Of a DNA stretch of 64,000 nucleotides, positions 52,266 through 61,919 are shown piece after piece; positions within the stretch are counted from its first letter, which is position 1, and each line of letters starts with the position of its first letter. The notes beneath the pieces were generated by a model, which ran no database searches, was not told where the DNA came from, and was given only the letters and a program-made list of their open reading frames with translations. Where the stretch lies: NCBI GenBank assembly GCA_017161075.1, contig CP046174.1:806001-870000 (forward strand). The letters are read 5' to 3'. The DNA comes from Erysipelotrichaceae bacterium 66202529 (lineage in GTDB: Bacteria; Bacillota_I; Bacilli_A; Erysipelotrichales; Erysipelotrichaceae). The position numbers and the translations under genes are program-made.

Positions 52266-53606
52266 ATGGACGCAGACCCCGCGCAATCTTCCATTCCACT
52301 GCAGCTGCTGCTAATTGTCATATTGACACTGATCAACGCTTACTTTGCAGCCAGTGAGATGGCTATCGTATCTGTAAACAAAAACAGAATTCACAGACTT
52401 GCTGAGGAGGGCAACCGCAAGGCAAGGCTTGTGGAAAAGCTTCTTCAGGAACCAACCAGCTTTTTATCCACGATTCAGGTCGCAATTACGCTTGCTGGCT
52501 TTTTCAACTCCGCCAGTGCTGCCACCGGAATATCCGTTCGTCTCGGCATGGTACTGAAGGCATGGTCGATTCCCTACGGAGAGACGATTTCTATGGTGGT
52601 TGTGACAATACTACTGTCCTTCGTGACCTTGATATTTGGTGAGCTTGTTCCAAAGCGGATCGCCCTGCAGAATGCGGAGACCTATTCCATGTTTTGTGCA
52701 AAGCCGATTCTCATTATTTCCAGAATAGCATCGCCGTTCATCAGTATACTATCCTGGTCAACACGGTTTGTATTACGTCTGTTTGGCATGAAGGATGAGA
52801 ATGTCGAGGAATCTCTTTCCCGTGAAGAAATACGTTCCATGGTGGAAAGCGGGCAGGAGAGTGGAATTTTCGATGAGGATGAAGCCGATCTGATTGACAG
52901 CGTATTTGCTTTTGATGATATTCTGGCTGAGGAGGTCATGACACCAAGACCTGAGGTATTCTGCATTGACATTGATGATCCGCAGAGCGAATACCTCGAG
53001 GAGCTTCTGGAAATGCGCTACAGCCGTATACCTGTTTATCGTGATTCTATCGACAATATCATCGGTATTTTGAATATCAAGGATTTTGTTGTTGAAGCGA
53101 GAAGCAAGGGCTTTGATCACGTGGACATCTCGAAAATTCTGCGAAAGCCGTTCTTCGTACTGGAAAGTAAAAATATTGATGATCTGTTTCGGGAAATGCA
53201 GAGCAAGCATCAGCATATCGCTATTTTAATCGACGAATACGGCGGTTTCAGCGGAATTGTCACCATGGAGGATCTCGTTGAGGAAATCATGGGAGACATT
53301 GAGGATGAATACGATGAGGAAGACGAAATGCAGATTGAGAAAATCGATGCGTCTACGTATATGCTGAATGGTGCCATGCCGATCGATGATATCAATGAGG
53401 AGCTTGGACTGCATCTTGAAAATGACAATCACGAAACGATATCCGGCTTTTTGCTGGATCTGATCGGACAGATACCGGAGGATGGAGAGGAACGAGAGGT
53501 TCTATGGGAAAATATCAGATTCCAGGTCAAGGAAGTTAAATATAAGAGGATTCATAAGGTACAGCTGTTTCTTATGAATAAAGAAGAAAACAGTGATTCG
53601 GAATAA
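52266..53606 (+). CDS. CNNM/CorC-family membrane protein with CBS domains
   Basis: 446 residues. DUF21 transmembrane domain (four spans in the first 190 residues, with NAYFAASEMAIVSVNKNR), a CBS pair (EVMTPRPEVFCID...RIPVYRD; KPFFVLESKNIDDL...LIDEYGGFSGIVTMEDLVEE, cited in parts), and a C-terminal CorC_HlyC domain (about 365-440). Members export magnesium or related cations. SD AGGAGAG. Confidence 0.88.
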   Translation: MDADPAQSSIPLQLLLIVILTLINAYFAASEMAIVSVNKNRIHRLAEEGNRKARLVEKLLQEPTSFLSTIQVAITLAGFFNSASAATGISVRLGMVLKAWSIPYGETISMVVVTILLSFVTLIFGELVPKRIALQNAETYSMFCAKPILIISRIASPFISILSWSTRFVLRLFGMKDENVEESLSREEIRSMVESGQESGIFDEDEADLIDSVFAFDDILAEEVMTPRPEVFCIDIDDPQSEYLEELLEMRYSRIPVYRDSIDNIIGILNIKDFVVEARSKGFDHVDISKILRKPFFVLESKNIDDLFREMQSKHQHIAILIDEYGGFSGIVTMEDLVEEIMGDIEDEYDEEDEMQIEKIDASTYMLNGAMPIDDINEELGLHLENDNHETISGFLLDLIGQIPEDGEEREVLWENIRFQVKEVKYKRIHKVQLFLMNKEENSDSE

Positions 53607-53695
53607 AAAGATATACGGAATAATATCGGGCGTTACAGATAGAGATTATTATACAAGCTCTTTCTATATCCGGTATATTATCATAGGTTGAGTAA

Positions 53696-53730
53696 AAAAC
53701 TCCCGTCAAAATAAGGCAGGAGTTTTTTTC
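53696..53730 (+). terminator. Terminator of the CNNM gene
   Basis: AAAACTCC/GGAGTTTT, T7 tail. Confidence 0.75.
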
Positions 53731-54153
53731 TGCACAGGGGACAATGGATACAGACGGTGCAGCTCGTTCTGCGGCTGTCTGATGGTAACCATACAGCTAA
53801 ATCCAAATATAGGAAAGGAGCGTCTGCAGGTACAATATGTAAACTAACCGCTATGCATATATGTTCCAATGTAAAAAGGAAGCACAGAGCGAGGCTGCTG
53901 TATCCAGAAATAAATATTGTGCAGCTTTAAAGCAGGTGCTCATAAAGCGTATGAAAAAAAACACCTTAACTTTTCTACAGCGCCATAGTAATGCATCCCA
54001 AAACAGTATTCATAAGGATTGCGTAAAAAGAACACCTTTTACAGCTCCATGGCGATGTAATCAAAAAAGACGATATAAGAAATCGTCTAGTTGCCGATAT
54101 GAGCCCTGTTATATGGCAGTGGATATGTATACAGCAGCCTCTTGCAGGCCCTT
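53731..54153. other. Intergenic, no supported gene
   Basis: An open frame at 53861-54190 is basic, Cys-scattered and without SD. Small hairpin ACGAT/ATCGT near 54070. Confidence 0.45.
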
Positions 54154-54696
54154 CTATTTTTTTAATAGAGATTTTGTGTTGATATCATAGGTGTTGCGTG
54201 AAAGGATGAGCAGCATTTCTTCAAATGTCGCCAGGTAGGAACAGGCAATGACCAGCCCCACCGGAATCAGTGGCAGACTGTTTGTAATTACACAAAGCGG
54301 CACCAGCAGAAACAGCAGCAATCCGGTCAGCTTATTGCCAATCGTATGCATACTTGCCCATATATGATGCTTCCACCTGGTTAACAGCAAAGCCGCAAGC
54401 TTCAGCACAAAGACACACAGCACCAGCATGGATATGAGATTCATGATTTTTAACTGCATCTGAAAAAATACAATGTACAGTGATATACAATAGAAAGCAA
54501 GGTCTCCGATGGAATCAAGATGTGCACCCAGTGCGCTTTGCACCTGCAGCCTTCTTGCCAGCCAGCCGTCCAGTATATCCGTAATCCCAATAATGAGATA
54601 GACAATCAGAAACAGTGTTGTATGCTTTATCAGAGCCAGTAGAAGAAATGACAAGCCGATTCTTACTACGGACAGTATATTTGGTAAATGTTTCAT
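54154..54696 (-). CDS. CDP-alcohol phosphatidyltransferase
   Basis: 180 residues, five or six membrane spans. The family motif DG-x2-AR-x8-G-x3-D-x3-D is complete (DGWLARR, then G and two Asp in GAHLDSIGD). Transfers a phosphatidyl group from CDP-diacylglycerol to an alcohol such as glycerol-phosphate; which lipid it makes is not clear. ATG at 54696 because AAGGTG is 9 bp upstream. Confidence 0.85.
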   Translation of the reverse strand: MKHLPNILSVVRIGLSFLLLALIKHTTLFLIVYLIIGITDILDGWLARRLQVQSALGAHLDSIGDLAFYCISLYIVFFQMQLKIMNLISMLVLCVFVLKLAALLLTRWKHHIWASMHTIGNKLTGLLLFLLVPLCVITNSLPLIPVGLVIACSYLATFEEMLLILSRNTYDINTKSLLKK

Positions 54697-55025
54697 AATG
54701 TTTCGCACCTTCCCAACAGCATGTACATTATACCATATTCACAAGCATTCCACTATCACAAAAATGTAAGGCTTTATGTAATGTATTCCACACATCAAAC
54801 AGAAATTACCCGGATTATATAAAAAATGATAGCTTCCCTTATCAATTCCATATGAAACGGTATTCCCGTCAGCTTTATCAGGAACACAAAAAAAACATAC
54901 CTTCGTATGCCTTTTTCCTTCATCGTTAGCTTTATCATACCACAAAACGGCGGATTTTTCCAGTCTTGTATGCATATGCCGCCTATGGTATATCTAATAG
55001 ACACCATTGTTTAGGAGGTATGCGA

Positions 55026-55436
55026 ATGAGAGAACAACACACGCTGAAGGCATTGCAGGAGGGGGAACTGGAGTTGAAGCAGGAGCTTGCCTGCATAGGA
55101 TTCACACTCAGTAATGAACAAATGAAGGAGCTGTATCGGGTACAACAAATGGCACTGCTGCGATATCGCTGGGTGGAAACACGCAGGGAATGTATCTTTG
55201 ATATCCTGAAGCCGTTTTTAAACTCTCCCTATATGGCACAGCAAACGTATCTATCCCTGTTTCAACAGAGCATTGTACTGTATTACCATATCCGAAGCAG
55301 TATAGACTGGCAGGTATCGGATGAAATACTCTGTGAAATACTATATGAGGAATACCTTCTTCATCATGGGGAAATTGATCAAAAGCTCGCAAAAGCTGTC
55401 ATGCAGCATCTGCGCAGCAGGAAGGAGGAAGCATGA
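55026..55436 (+). CDS. Helical hypothetical protein (possible DUF6323)
   Basis: 136 residues, mostly helical, with LELKQELACIGFTLSNEQMK and a C-terminal HGEIDQKLAKAVMQHLRSR. It precedes the next gene in an ATGA overlap. The pair resembles the DUF6323/DUF6179 pair that I recall from Firmicutes; this is from memory only. SD TAGGAGG. Confidence 0.6.
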   Translation: MREQHTLKALQEGELELKQELACIGFTLSNEQMKELYRVQQMALLRYRWVETRRECIFDILKPFLNSPYMAQQTYLSLFQQSIVLYYHIRSSIDWQVSDEILCEILYEEYLLHHGEIDQKLAKAVMQHLRSRKEEA

Positions 55437-56791
55437 ACGATGTATTCGTTAAGGGTGTACAGCACAGTACACTTTATGCCTTATTGGAGGAAGCTGTTCA
55501 GACAGGAAAAATCAGTGAGGCACGAAAAGAATATCTATTGATACAATGCGCACATCTGGCACAGGAGCTTGTGCTGCTGAAAAATCACAGGCAGAGTACT
55601 TCTGTAAGCAGCCGTGATTACAAGCGTATTCTGGATACCATCAGCTATATATTTTTGCAGGGGTTTGAACAGGAGGAGCTTGGGGCGCTTTGTACACTGG
55701 ATATAGATGTGGTCTTTGAACGCGGCATCCTTATCCTGCAGGAAAAGGAACAGGATATTAAAAATCTATTTTATGAATTACGTAGAAAACGGCTTCCGTT
55801 TGCGAATGAGCGCTACAACAGCATCCTGGATGAACAGCTTCCCGCATATCTGAAGCAGCTAACTGCCTATGAAGGGATCTTGTACTACAGCCATACCCTG
55901 GAAGATCTGGACTATCCGCTGGTGGATGGTATACCGTTGTTTCATGATATGTATCACCTGGATGGGATAGATTTGGTACAATATTATCTGAAACGATTTT
56001 CCCTGGAGCATTCTTTCTGTGAATATTTTCGTAAAGAACTTCCGGAATTTATCAGACGATATGAACGGCAGAAGGGAGTGGAGGTTGCATATCTCAGCCT
56101 GAATTTGTGTGAGCTTCTCTGGTATCCTTGGTTTGCCTCTTTGGTGCTGTTTCAACATGCGACACTGCTGTTTAGTCGACAGGATATCGAACGTCTGCGC
56201 GCTATTCTGCAGCATTGCTCGCTAAAGGAGGCCGTTCATCAGGCAAATCTTGCTGTAGAAACTGCGATCGGAAAAGAAATAGCACAATATCTAATGCTGT
56301 TTGAGGAACAGCTTCTGTCACAGCTGCAGGTCTTTGTCTATGATGATTATGCACTGTTTATCTATGACGAGGAAGAAAATGACAGCTATACGATAGATTT
56401 GACACAGGGGAGAGAGGAAGATGATTTTCTAAAGCTGCTTGATGAGGTGCAGCAGCGCCTTGATCTTAAGGATAAAATACAATATCTGAATACACAAAAG
56501 CTCAGCGCATATGATCTGCTGGATTTACTGGAGAATGATATTTTCATGGAGGGGGAATACGCTGTATATTTTGCACAGCTTTCGATTGAAGAGCTTGCCG
56601 TTGTGCTGAAGCTGTTACATCCCCAGGGTGGTAATTTTCATGAGGAATGGAAGCTTGACGAGCGTTATCTGGCAGAAATTGAACAGGAACAGGCGTGGCA
56701 AATTCACTTTGTTGCCTATATCAAAAGCCTTCCTAAGGAGAAAAAGAAAAAGCTGCGCACTCTTCTTGGAAAACTGAGTATACGCAGCTAA
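55433..56791 (+). CDS. Large helical hypothetical protein (possible DUF6179)
   Basis: 452 residues, soluble, helix-rich, with no signal peptide, membrane span or catalytic motif that I can see. Contains DYPLVDGIPLFHDMYHLDGI and a glutamate-rich C-terminus. Coupled to the upstream gene by ATGA. Likely a two-protein unit; function unknown. Confidence 0.6.
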   Translation: MNDVFVKGVQHSTLYALLEEAVQTGKISEARKEYLLIQCAHLAQELVLLKNHRQSTSVSSRDYKRILDTISYIFLQGFEQEELGALCTLDIDVVFERGILILQEKEQDIKNLFYELRRKRLPFANERYNSILDEQLPAYLKQLTAYEGILYYSHTLEDLDYPLVDGIPLFHDMYHLDGIDLVQYYLKRFSLEHSFCEYFRKELPEFIRRYERQKGVEVAYLSLNLCELLWYPWFASLVLFQHATLLFSRQDIERLRAILQHCSLKEAVHQANLAVETAIGKEIAQYLMLFEEQLLSQLQVFVYDDYALFIYDEEENDSYTIDLTQGREEDDFLKLLDEVQQRLDLKDKIQYLNTQKLSAYDLLDLLENDIFMEGEYAVYFAQLSIEELAVVLKLLHPQGGNFHEEWKLDERYLAEIEQEQAWQIHFVAYIKSLPKEKKKKLRTLLGKLSIRS

Positions 56792-56887
56792 GGCTTATAA
56801 TAGCTTGCTGATCGCGTAGCACGATTGGATTCAAATGGTTTCTCTGCATACAGACTGCTTTTGTTTCGTGCTTCTTGAATGGAATTG

Positions 56888-57778
56888 TCAGTCGTGCAGG
56901 TTAAGGCGCTTTAGAAAGGCTTGCAGAAGCTCCTCTCCATCCTCTTTTTCATAGCCGTATTCTCCCATACGGATTTTCGGCTTCATTTTACCGTGGAAAT
57001 CACTGCCGCAGGTCATGAGGACATCGTGCTTTCTGCAATAGCTGTCATAATAGCGGTTATGCTTTGGTTCATGATAATTGCTGTAGGCCTCAATTCCGTC
57101 AATGCCTTCTTTTAACGCCCTTTCAAGGCGTCCCTCCTCCTGATAGAAATTCAGCCAGGGATGTGCAAGAACGGCAATTCCCCCAGCCTCGTGAATTCGC
57201 TGTACGGTATCCTTTAGGAAAGGATATTCCACACGGACATAGCACGGCTTCTGGGCACTGCACATATCCCAGTAAAAATTTACCGGCTGCGGATCAGCGC
57301 GTCTTCCGCCCGGCTGATACTCCTTAAATTCCTCTTTATCCTTATACTGCTCCATGATGTGATGGACGATATCCGGAAACGGATTTTTCCCTGCATACTG
57401 CTTTAACAGCGCCTGTGCATCGATATCCAGGTCGAAAACCTCTTTTATTTTTTCCACCCGTTTTAAGTGCACTGCCTTCTTGCGTTCATCCAATACGGCA
57501 TACAGCTCCTGAAAATACGGCTGTGTATAATCGATTCCATAGCCGAGCACATGGACCTCCAGCTCCTCAAACAGCGTATCAAACTCCATAGCAGGAATCA
57601 CACGGATGCCTGCAGCTTTTCCAAAGGAACACATTTCATCAATTCCCTTCGGTGTGTTATGATCGCTCAAAGCGATCGTTGTCAGTTTGGCCTCTTTGGC
57701 CATATGTATCAGCACCTCCGGTGAAAATTCACCATCATTGCTGTAACAGGAATGCATATGTAAGTCAAAAGAATTCAT
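56888..57778 (-). CDS. PHP-domain phosphoesterase
   Basis: 296 residues. Metal-binding motifs of the PHP family: DLHMHSCYSNDG, ALSDHNTPKG, PAMEFD, LAHPWLN and CGSDFHG (His/Asp/Glu ligands in the correct order). Related proteins hydrolyse 3',5'-nucleoside bisphosphates or nucleotides. AGGAGG upstream of the ATG. Confidence 0.85.
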   Translation of the reverse strand: MNSFDLHMHSCYSNDGEFSPEVLIHMAKEAKLTTIALSDHNTPKGIDEMCSFGKAAGIRVIPAMEFDTLFEELEVHVLGYGIDYTQPYFQELYAVLDERKKAVHLKRVEKIKEVFDLDIDAQALLKQYAGKNPFPDIVHHIMEQYKDKEEFKEYQPGGRRADPQPVNFYWDMCSAQKPCYVRVEYPFLKDTVQRIHEAGGIAVLAHPWLNFYQEEGRLERALKEGIDGIEAYSNYHEPKHNRYYDSYCRKHDVLMTCGSDFHGKMKPKIRMGEYGYEKEDGEELLQAFLKRLNLHD

Positions 57779-57845
57779 GCGATTTCCTCCTTTAAACCAA
57801 GAGTATTATAGCACAGTCAACAAAAAAGATTATGTTTCAAAGGAC

Positions 57846-57961
57846 AAAAACCAAAACTTTGCGATTTTTGGCTTTTTTTCGTCTTAAAACCAAATTTTTA
57901 TGCTTCTTTTTTTGGAAATCTGCGAAATCAGATTGACGATATGCAGAGAAAAACGTACACT
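57846..57961 (+). promoter_or_regulatory. Promoter and probable operators of the hxl operon
   Basis: TTGACG (57933-57938), a 17-bp spacer, TACACT (57956-57961). Upstream, AACCAAA occurs near 57849 and 57889 and its complement TTTGG near 57868 and 57912; these are candidate DeoR-type operator repeats. Confidence 0.5.
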
Positions 57962-57987
57962 AACCATGTGCAAAGGTGGTGAAGTGC

Positions 57988-58752
57988 ATGTCAAAGGCAA
58001 GTGAGGCAAGACGCAATGCGCTGTATCAGCGGGTTCTCGGTGAAGGCCGGGTACGGGTCGGGGAGCTGGCCCGGCAGCTGGATGTGACAACGGAAACGAT
58101 TCGCAAGGATCTCAAGGTGCTGGAGGAGCGCGGTGTGCTGACGAAAAAGCATGGGAGTGCTGTCGTACGCAATGCCTATTATCAGCTTCCCTTCGATGTA
58201 AAGCTGCAGGAGCATACGCTGGAGAAGCAGCTGATTGCCCGCAAGGCTCTGGAGTTCATTGAGGATGATGCCATTGTCTATATGGATCCGGGAAGTACCT
58301 GTCTGCAGCTGGCAAAGCTGCTTCGTCTGAAGAAAAACATCACCGTACTGACCAATTCCCTTCCGATTGCGGATATTATCTGCGACAGCGGTCTGGATTT
58401 GATTATGACAGGTGGAAAGCTTCAGAAAAAAGGACGTGCATTTGTCGGCTACTATGCCACCAATGTTATTGATACGGTTCGGATCGACATCGCATTTATG
58501 GGCTGTGACGGCTTTATGGACATGGATGGGCCAATGACCTTTTCCATGGAGCATGCGGAAGTCAACCGCCATATTCTGGAGCATTCCAGAAAAAACATCC
58601 TGCTTTGTGATTCCAGTAAATTCACAAAGACAGCCACATATCAGTTCGCAAAGTTTTCAGACTATGATGTCATGATTACCAACGAGCTGCAGGAGGGACA
58701 GCAGGAGTGCGTGAGCGAGGTCGGACAACTGATTATGGTAAAGGAGAACTAG
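57988..58752 (+). CDS. DeoR-family sugar regulator
   Basis: 254 residues. N-terminal HTH (VRVGELARQLDVTTETIRKD, VLEERGVLTKKHGSAV) and a C-terminal DeoRC sugar-phosphate sensor (YMDPGSTCLQL, TNSLPIADII, IAFMGCDGFM, LLCDSSKF). Precedes hxlA by 4 bp, so probably autoregulates the operon in response to a sugar phosphate. AGGTGGTGA gives the start. Confidence 0.88.
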   Translation: MSKASEARRNALYQRVLGEGRVRVGELARQLDVTTETIRKDLKVLEERGVLTKKHGSAVVRNAYYQLPFDVKLQEHTLEKQLIARKALEFIEDDAIVYMDPGSTCLQLAKLLRLKKNITVLTNSLPIADIICDSGLDLIMTGGKLQKKGRAFVGYYATNVIDTVRIDIAFMGCDGFMDMDGPMTFSMEHAEVNRHILEHSRKNILLCDSSKFTKTATYQFAKFSDYDVMITNELQEGQQECVSEVGQLIMVKEN

Positions 58753-58756
58753 GATT

Positions 58757-59383
58757 ATGAAATTACAACTGGCACTGGATACCCTGACACTCGATGAGTG
58801 CATGACATTGCTTGCGGAAACAAAGGGCAGTGTTGATATTGCGGAGGTTGGGACACCGTTTATCATCGAGGAAGGTATGCGCCCGGTGAGAGAATTTAAA
58901 CAGCATTTCCCAGACATTGAAATTCTGGCAGATGCAAAGATTATGGATGCAGGAGAGCTGGAAGCGGAAACAGCATTCCGGGCAGGAGCAGATATCGTTA
59001 CCGTGCTGGGAGCAAGTAATGATGAGACCATTCTGGGAGCTGTAAAGGCTGCGAAAAAGTACAATGGAAAAATCATGATTGATATGATTGCAGTTAAGGA
59101 TCTGGAAACCAGAACAAAGGAAGTGGATGCCATGGGTGTGGATTATATCTGTGTGCATACAGCATTCGATGTTCAGCAGACTGGGAAAAATCCGCTGGAT
59201 GAGCTGATGATCGTCAACCGTGTTATCCAGCATGCGAAATCGGCAGTAGCCGGTGGTGTGAAGCTGGCGACGGTGGATACGATTGCAGAGCAAAATCCGG
59301 AGGTTGTCGTTGTCGGAGGTGCTATTTGCAATGCCGCTGATCGTGCGGCAGCCGCAAGGGAAATGAAGCAGCATCTGAAATAG
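58757..59383 (+). CDS. hxlA: 3-hexulose-6-phosphate synthase
   Basis: 208 residues, orotidine decarboxylase-superfamily barrel. LQLALDTLTLDECM at the start, then DIAEVGTPFIIEEG, ILADAKIMDAGE (catalytic Asp/Lys), TVLGASNDETI, DYICVHTAFD and VAGGVKLATVD. Joins formaldehyde to ribulose-5-phosphate. Clustered with hxlB, which supports HPS rather than the similar ulaD/KGPDC enzymes. Confidence 0.88.
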   Translation: MKLQLALDTLTLDECMTLLAETKGSVDIAEVGTPFIIEEGMRPVREFKQHFPDIEILADAKIMDAGELEAETAFRAGADIVTVLGASNDETILGAVKAAKKYNGKIMIDMIAVKDLETRTKEVDAMGVDYICVHTAFDVQQTGKNPLDELMIVNRVIQHAKSAVAGGVKLATVDTIAEQNPEVVVVGGAICNAADRAAAAREMKQHLK

Positions 59384-59395
59384 GAGGAAACGAAT

Positions 59396-59956
59396 ATGAA
59401 CAATAAGGAATATGCCAGCATTGTATTGAACGAGCTGACACATACGCTGACATCCATTGATGAGACAAAAGCAGAAAAATTTGTTGAGCTGATCGATGAG
59501 GCAGAGGAGGTTTTCTGTGCTGGTGCCGGAAGAAGCGGCTTTCAGGTAAAGGGCTTTGCCATGCGTCTGATGCATATGGGGGTTGCCTCCTATGTAGTTG
59601 GGGAAACCTGTACACCGAATATCAAAAAGGGCGGTGTTCTGGTCGTATGCAGCGGTAGCGGTGAAACAAAATCACTTGTGAATCATGCCGCAAAGGCAAA
59701 GGAAATGGGAGCGCGTGTTGCGTTGATTACCATCAATCCCCAGTCTACGATCGCAGGCATGGCGGATGTTGTGATTGAAATCAGTGCACCTTCCCCTAAG
59801 AGTGCAAAGCAGGGGGATATTAAATCCATTCAGCCGATGGGATCGCTGTTTGAACAAAGCGAGGGGATTTTCATGGATATCGCTGTGATGATGCTGATGG
59901 AGCGCAGAGGCAAGGATTCCGATACGATGTTCGGCAGACATGCCAATATGGAATAA
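59396..59956 (+). CDS. hxlB: 6-phospho-3-hexuloisomerase
   Basis: 186 residues, single SIS domain: FCAGAGRSGFQVKGFAMRLMH and VVCSGSGETKSLV, IEISAPSPKS. Isomerises hexulose-6-phosphate to fructose-6-phosphate, completing the ribulose-monophosphate route that begins with HxlA. AGGAGG; starts 12 bp after hxlA. Confidence 0.88.
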   Translation: MNNKEYASIVLNELTHTLTSIDETKAEKFVELIDEAEEVFCAGAGRSGFQVKGFAMRLMHMGVASYVVGETCTPNIKKGGVLVVCSGSGETKSLVNHAAKAKEMGARVALITINPQSTIAGMADVVIEISAPSPKSAKQGDIKSIQPMGSLFEQSEGIFMDIAVMMLMERRGKDSDTMFGRHANME

Positions 59957-60078
59957 GAAAAGCAGGATACGCAGAATTCTGCACAAGCGATATGACCACT
60001 CGTGTGAAGGGAGACTGTCGTCCGTTTTCTTTCATGGTGCAGAATTTATAAAAATCTGATGGGATCGCCATCAATACG

Positions 60079-60108
60079 GGCTGGCGGATAACGATTCGCC
60101 AGTCCTTT
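60079..60108 (+). promoter_or_regulatory. Hairpin between hxlB and the transporter gene
   Basis: GGCTGGCG/CGCCAGTC followed by CTTTTC. A weak terminator or attenuator that may reduce transporter expression. Confidence 0.4.
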
Positions 60109-60131
60109 TCTATAAAAAAGGGAGAAAATCT

Positions 60132-61286
60132 ATGCGAAGTCAAAAGAAAAATGTGGCCATGCTGTGCCTGTTCTACTTTCTGTCCTATATCGCTTTTGTT
60201 TTGCCGTATGGTTATATGCAAACCTTTCTGGAGTATGTCGGCTATGATGTGGTTGAGCGCGGCATCATCCTGTCTGGAACTGCGGTCGTTGCTATTATTA
60301 CACAATTTTTCATCGGTTATCTGTGTGATAAATATAAAACAGATAAGCGGTTTTTCAATCTCTGTCTGATCGTCTTTGTTCTGTCTACCCTGGTGATGTA
60401 TCAGGTGACACAGCGCAATTTCTTTCTGCATCTGATTTTTATTTCACTGGTTGGCGGTATGTTTCGTACCACGCTGGCTGTACAGGATACCTGGACGCTG
60501 GAAACCAGTGAAACCTGCCGTAACAATTTTGGGCCGATTCGTGCGTTTGGAGCAATCGGCTGGATGATTGGCAGTCCGATTGGCGCCCTGGTTGTCGAGC
60601 ATTACGGCTATCCGGCACTGGGCTATGTCTTCGCAGGACTCGCTGTGCTGAATATTGTTTTGACTATGTTTATGCAGGATGCGGTTAAGGTGGAAAAAAG
60701 CGGTGGGATTCATGCATCGGATTTAAAGGAGCTGCTGCTGGATAAAAAATATGTTGTCGTTGTTCTGATTTTCCTGTTCATCAATGTAATAGCCACGGCG
60801 GATATCTATACGACGGTGGATAAAATGATGGCACTGGGGGCGAAGGAAGGTATGGTCGGTGCGAGATGGAGCATCCAGGCCTTTACTGAGCTGCCGCTGT
60901 TTTTTGCGGGAACGTGGCTGTTAAAGAAGTTTGGCGATTATAAGCTGATGATGTTTGGTACCTTCATGTACATTCTCCGCTTTCTCGGCTATGCCGTGGT
61001 ACAGAGCCCGGAAATGATGATTGTGGTAACGCTGATGCAGTGTATCACCTATCCGCTGATTATGATAACCAGCAAGACGCTGGTGGATGATACCACGCCG
61101 ATCCATCTGCGAAGCAGCGGTCAGACGATTGCCTCCGCCTTTTATGTGGGACTCTCCCTGTTAATTACTCCGGTGATTGCCGGGGCGATGGTCTCCTCAC
61201 TTGGGGCAGATCTGACACTGGCACTGATTGGACTGAGCGGCTTTATTCCGCTGGGTCTTGGTATTTTATACAAGCGGCTGGATTAA
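60132..61286 (+). CDS. MFS transporter
   Basis: 384 residues, 12 predicted spans. KTDKRFFNLCL is the cytoplasmic loop after span 2 and SETCRNNFGPIRAFGAIGWM marks an MFS_1-like/sugar:H+ symporter pattern. As part of the DeoR-hxl unit it may bring in the inducing sugar or a related compound. SD AAGGGAG. Confidence 0.8.
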   Translation: MRSQKKNVAMLCLFYFLSYIAFVLPYGYMQTFLEYVGYDVVERGIILSGTAVVAIITQFFIGYLCDKYKTDKRFFNLCLIVFVLSTLVMYQVTQRNFFLHLIFISLVGGMFRTTLAVQDTWTLETSETCRNNFGPIRAFGAIGWMIGSPIGALVVEHYGYPALGYVFAGLAVLNIVLTMFMQDAVKVEKSGGIHASDLKELLLDKKYVVVVLIFLFINVIATADIYTTVDKMMALGAKEGMVGARWSIQAFTELPLFFAGTWLLKKFGDYKLMMFGTFMYILRFLGYAVVQSPEMMIVVTLMQCITYPLIMITSKTLVDDTTPIHLRSSGQTIASAFYVGLSLLITPVIAGAMVSSLGADLTLALIGLSGFIPLGLGILYKRLD

Positions 61287-61372
61287 CAAATGTAACCGGT
61301 TCGCACAAGCTCCTTAATTTCTGTGAGAAAATAGTGTATAATACGAATTAGAAATGTGAGGAGAGAGTTCAT

Positions 61373-61903
61373 ATGGTTAATTTTGATACAATGGATTATA
61401 TTGTCAGTGCACTGGTTCTATGCTACGGGATTTATCTGATGGTACAGAATGTACGTCTGTTCATAGCCAATCAGAAAGTGCGGAAAGAATATCTGGAAAC
61501 GCACAAGGATGGTTATACGATGGTAAATCATTATACGCTTGCTCTGATCCTGTTTTTAAGTATTGCATTGATCGGCATAGTCAGTGTCTTTGTATTAGAC
61601 AAGCATACAAAAAATGATTCCTATACCTGTGTTGCCTTGGTAATGCTGGCAATTATTTGTGTAGGAATGGCGCTGGATTCTGTCGTAAAGCGCAGAGCTA
61701 TCGTAGATAAAGACGGTTTTGTATTTGAAAAAGCATATTATCGTTACCGTTCTATCCTGTCTATGAATCCTATGAAATCCATGATTAAGAATATTGATAT
61801 ACTGACAGTGGAGCAGCAGCATGTGATCGTATCCAAAAAGATGGGGGCGTATCTGCAGGACTGCTATCAAAAATGGAAGAAACGTAAGAAAAACAAAAAA
61901 TGA
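61373..61903 (+). CDS. Small membrane protein, unknown
   Basis: 176 residues, three spans (about 7-28, 52-74, 83-103) and a basic cytoplasmic tail ending KKWKKRKKNKK-like. SD AGGAGAG. No family recognised. Confidence 0.6.
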   Translation: MVNFDTMDYIVSALVLCYGIYLMVQNVRLFIANQKVRKEYLETHKDGYTMVNHYTLALILFLSIALIGIVSVFVLDKHTKNDSYTCVALVMLAIICVGMALDSVVKRRAIVDKDGFVFEKAYYRYRSILSMNPMKSMIKNIDILTVEQQHVIVSKKMGAYLQDCYQKWKKRKKNKK

Positions 61904-61919
61904 ATCTGAGGAGGCAGCT

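Noticed and set aside
53861..54190. 109-residue frame after the CNNM gene
   Set aside because: Basic, scattered Cys, no SD, and it overlaps the end of the minus-strand phosphatidyltransferase gene.
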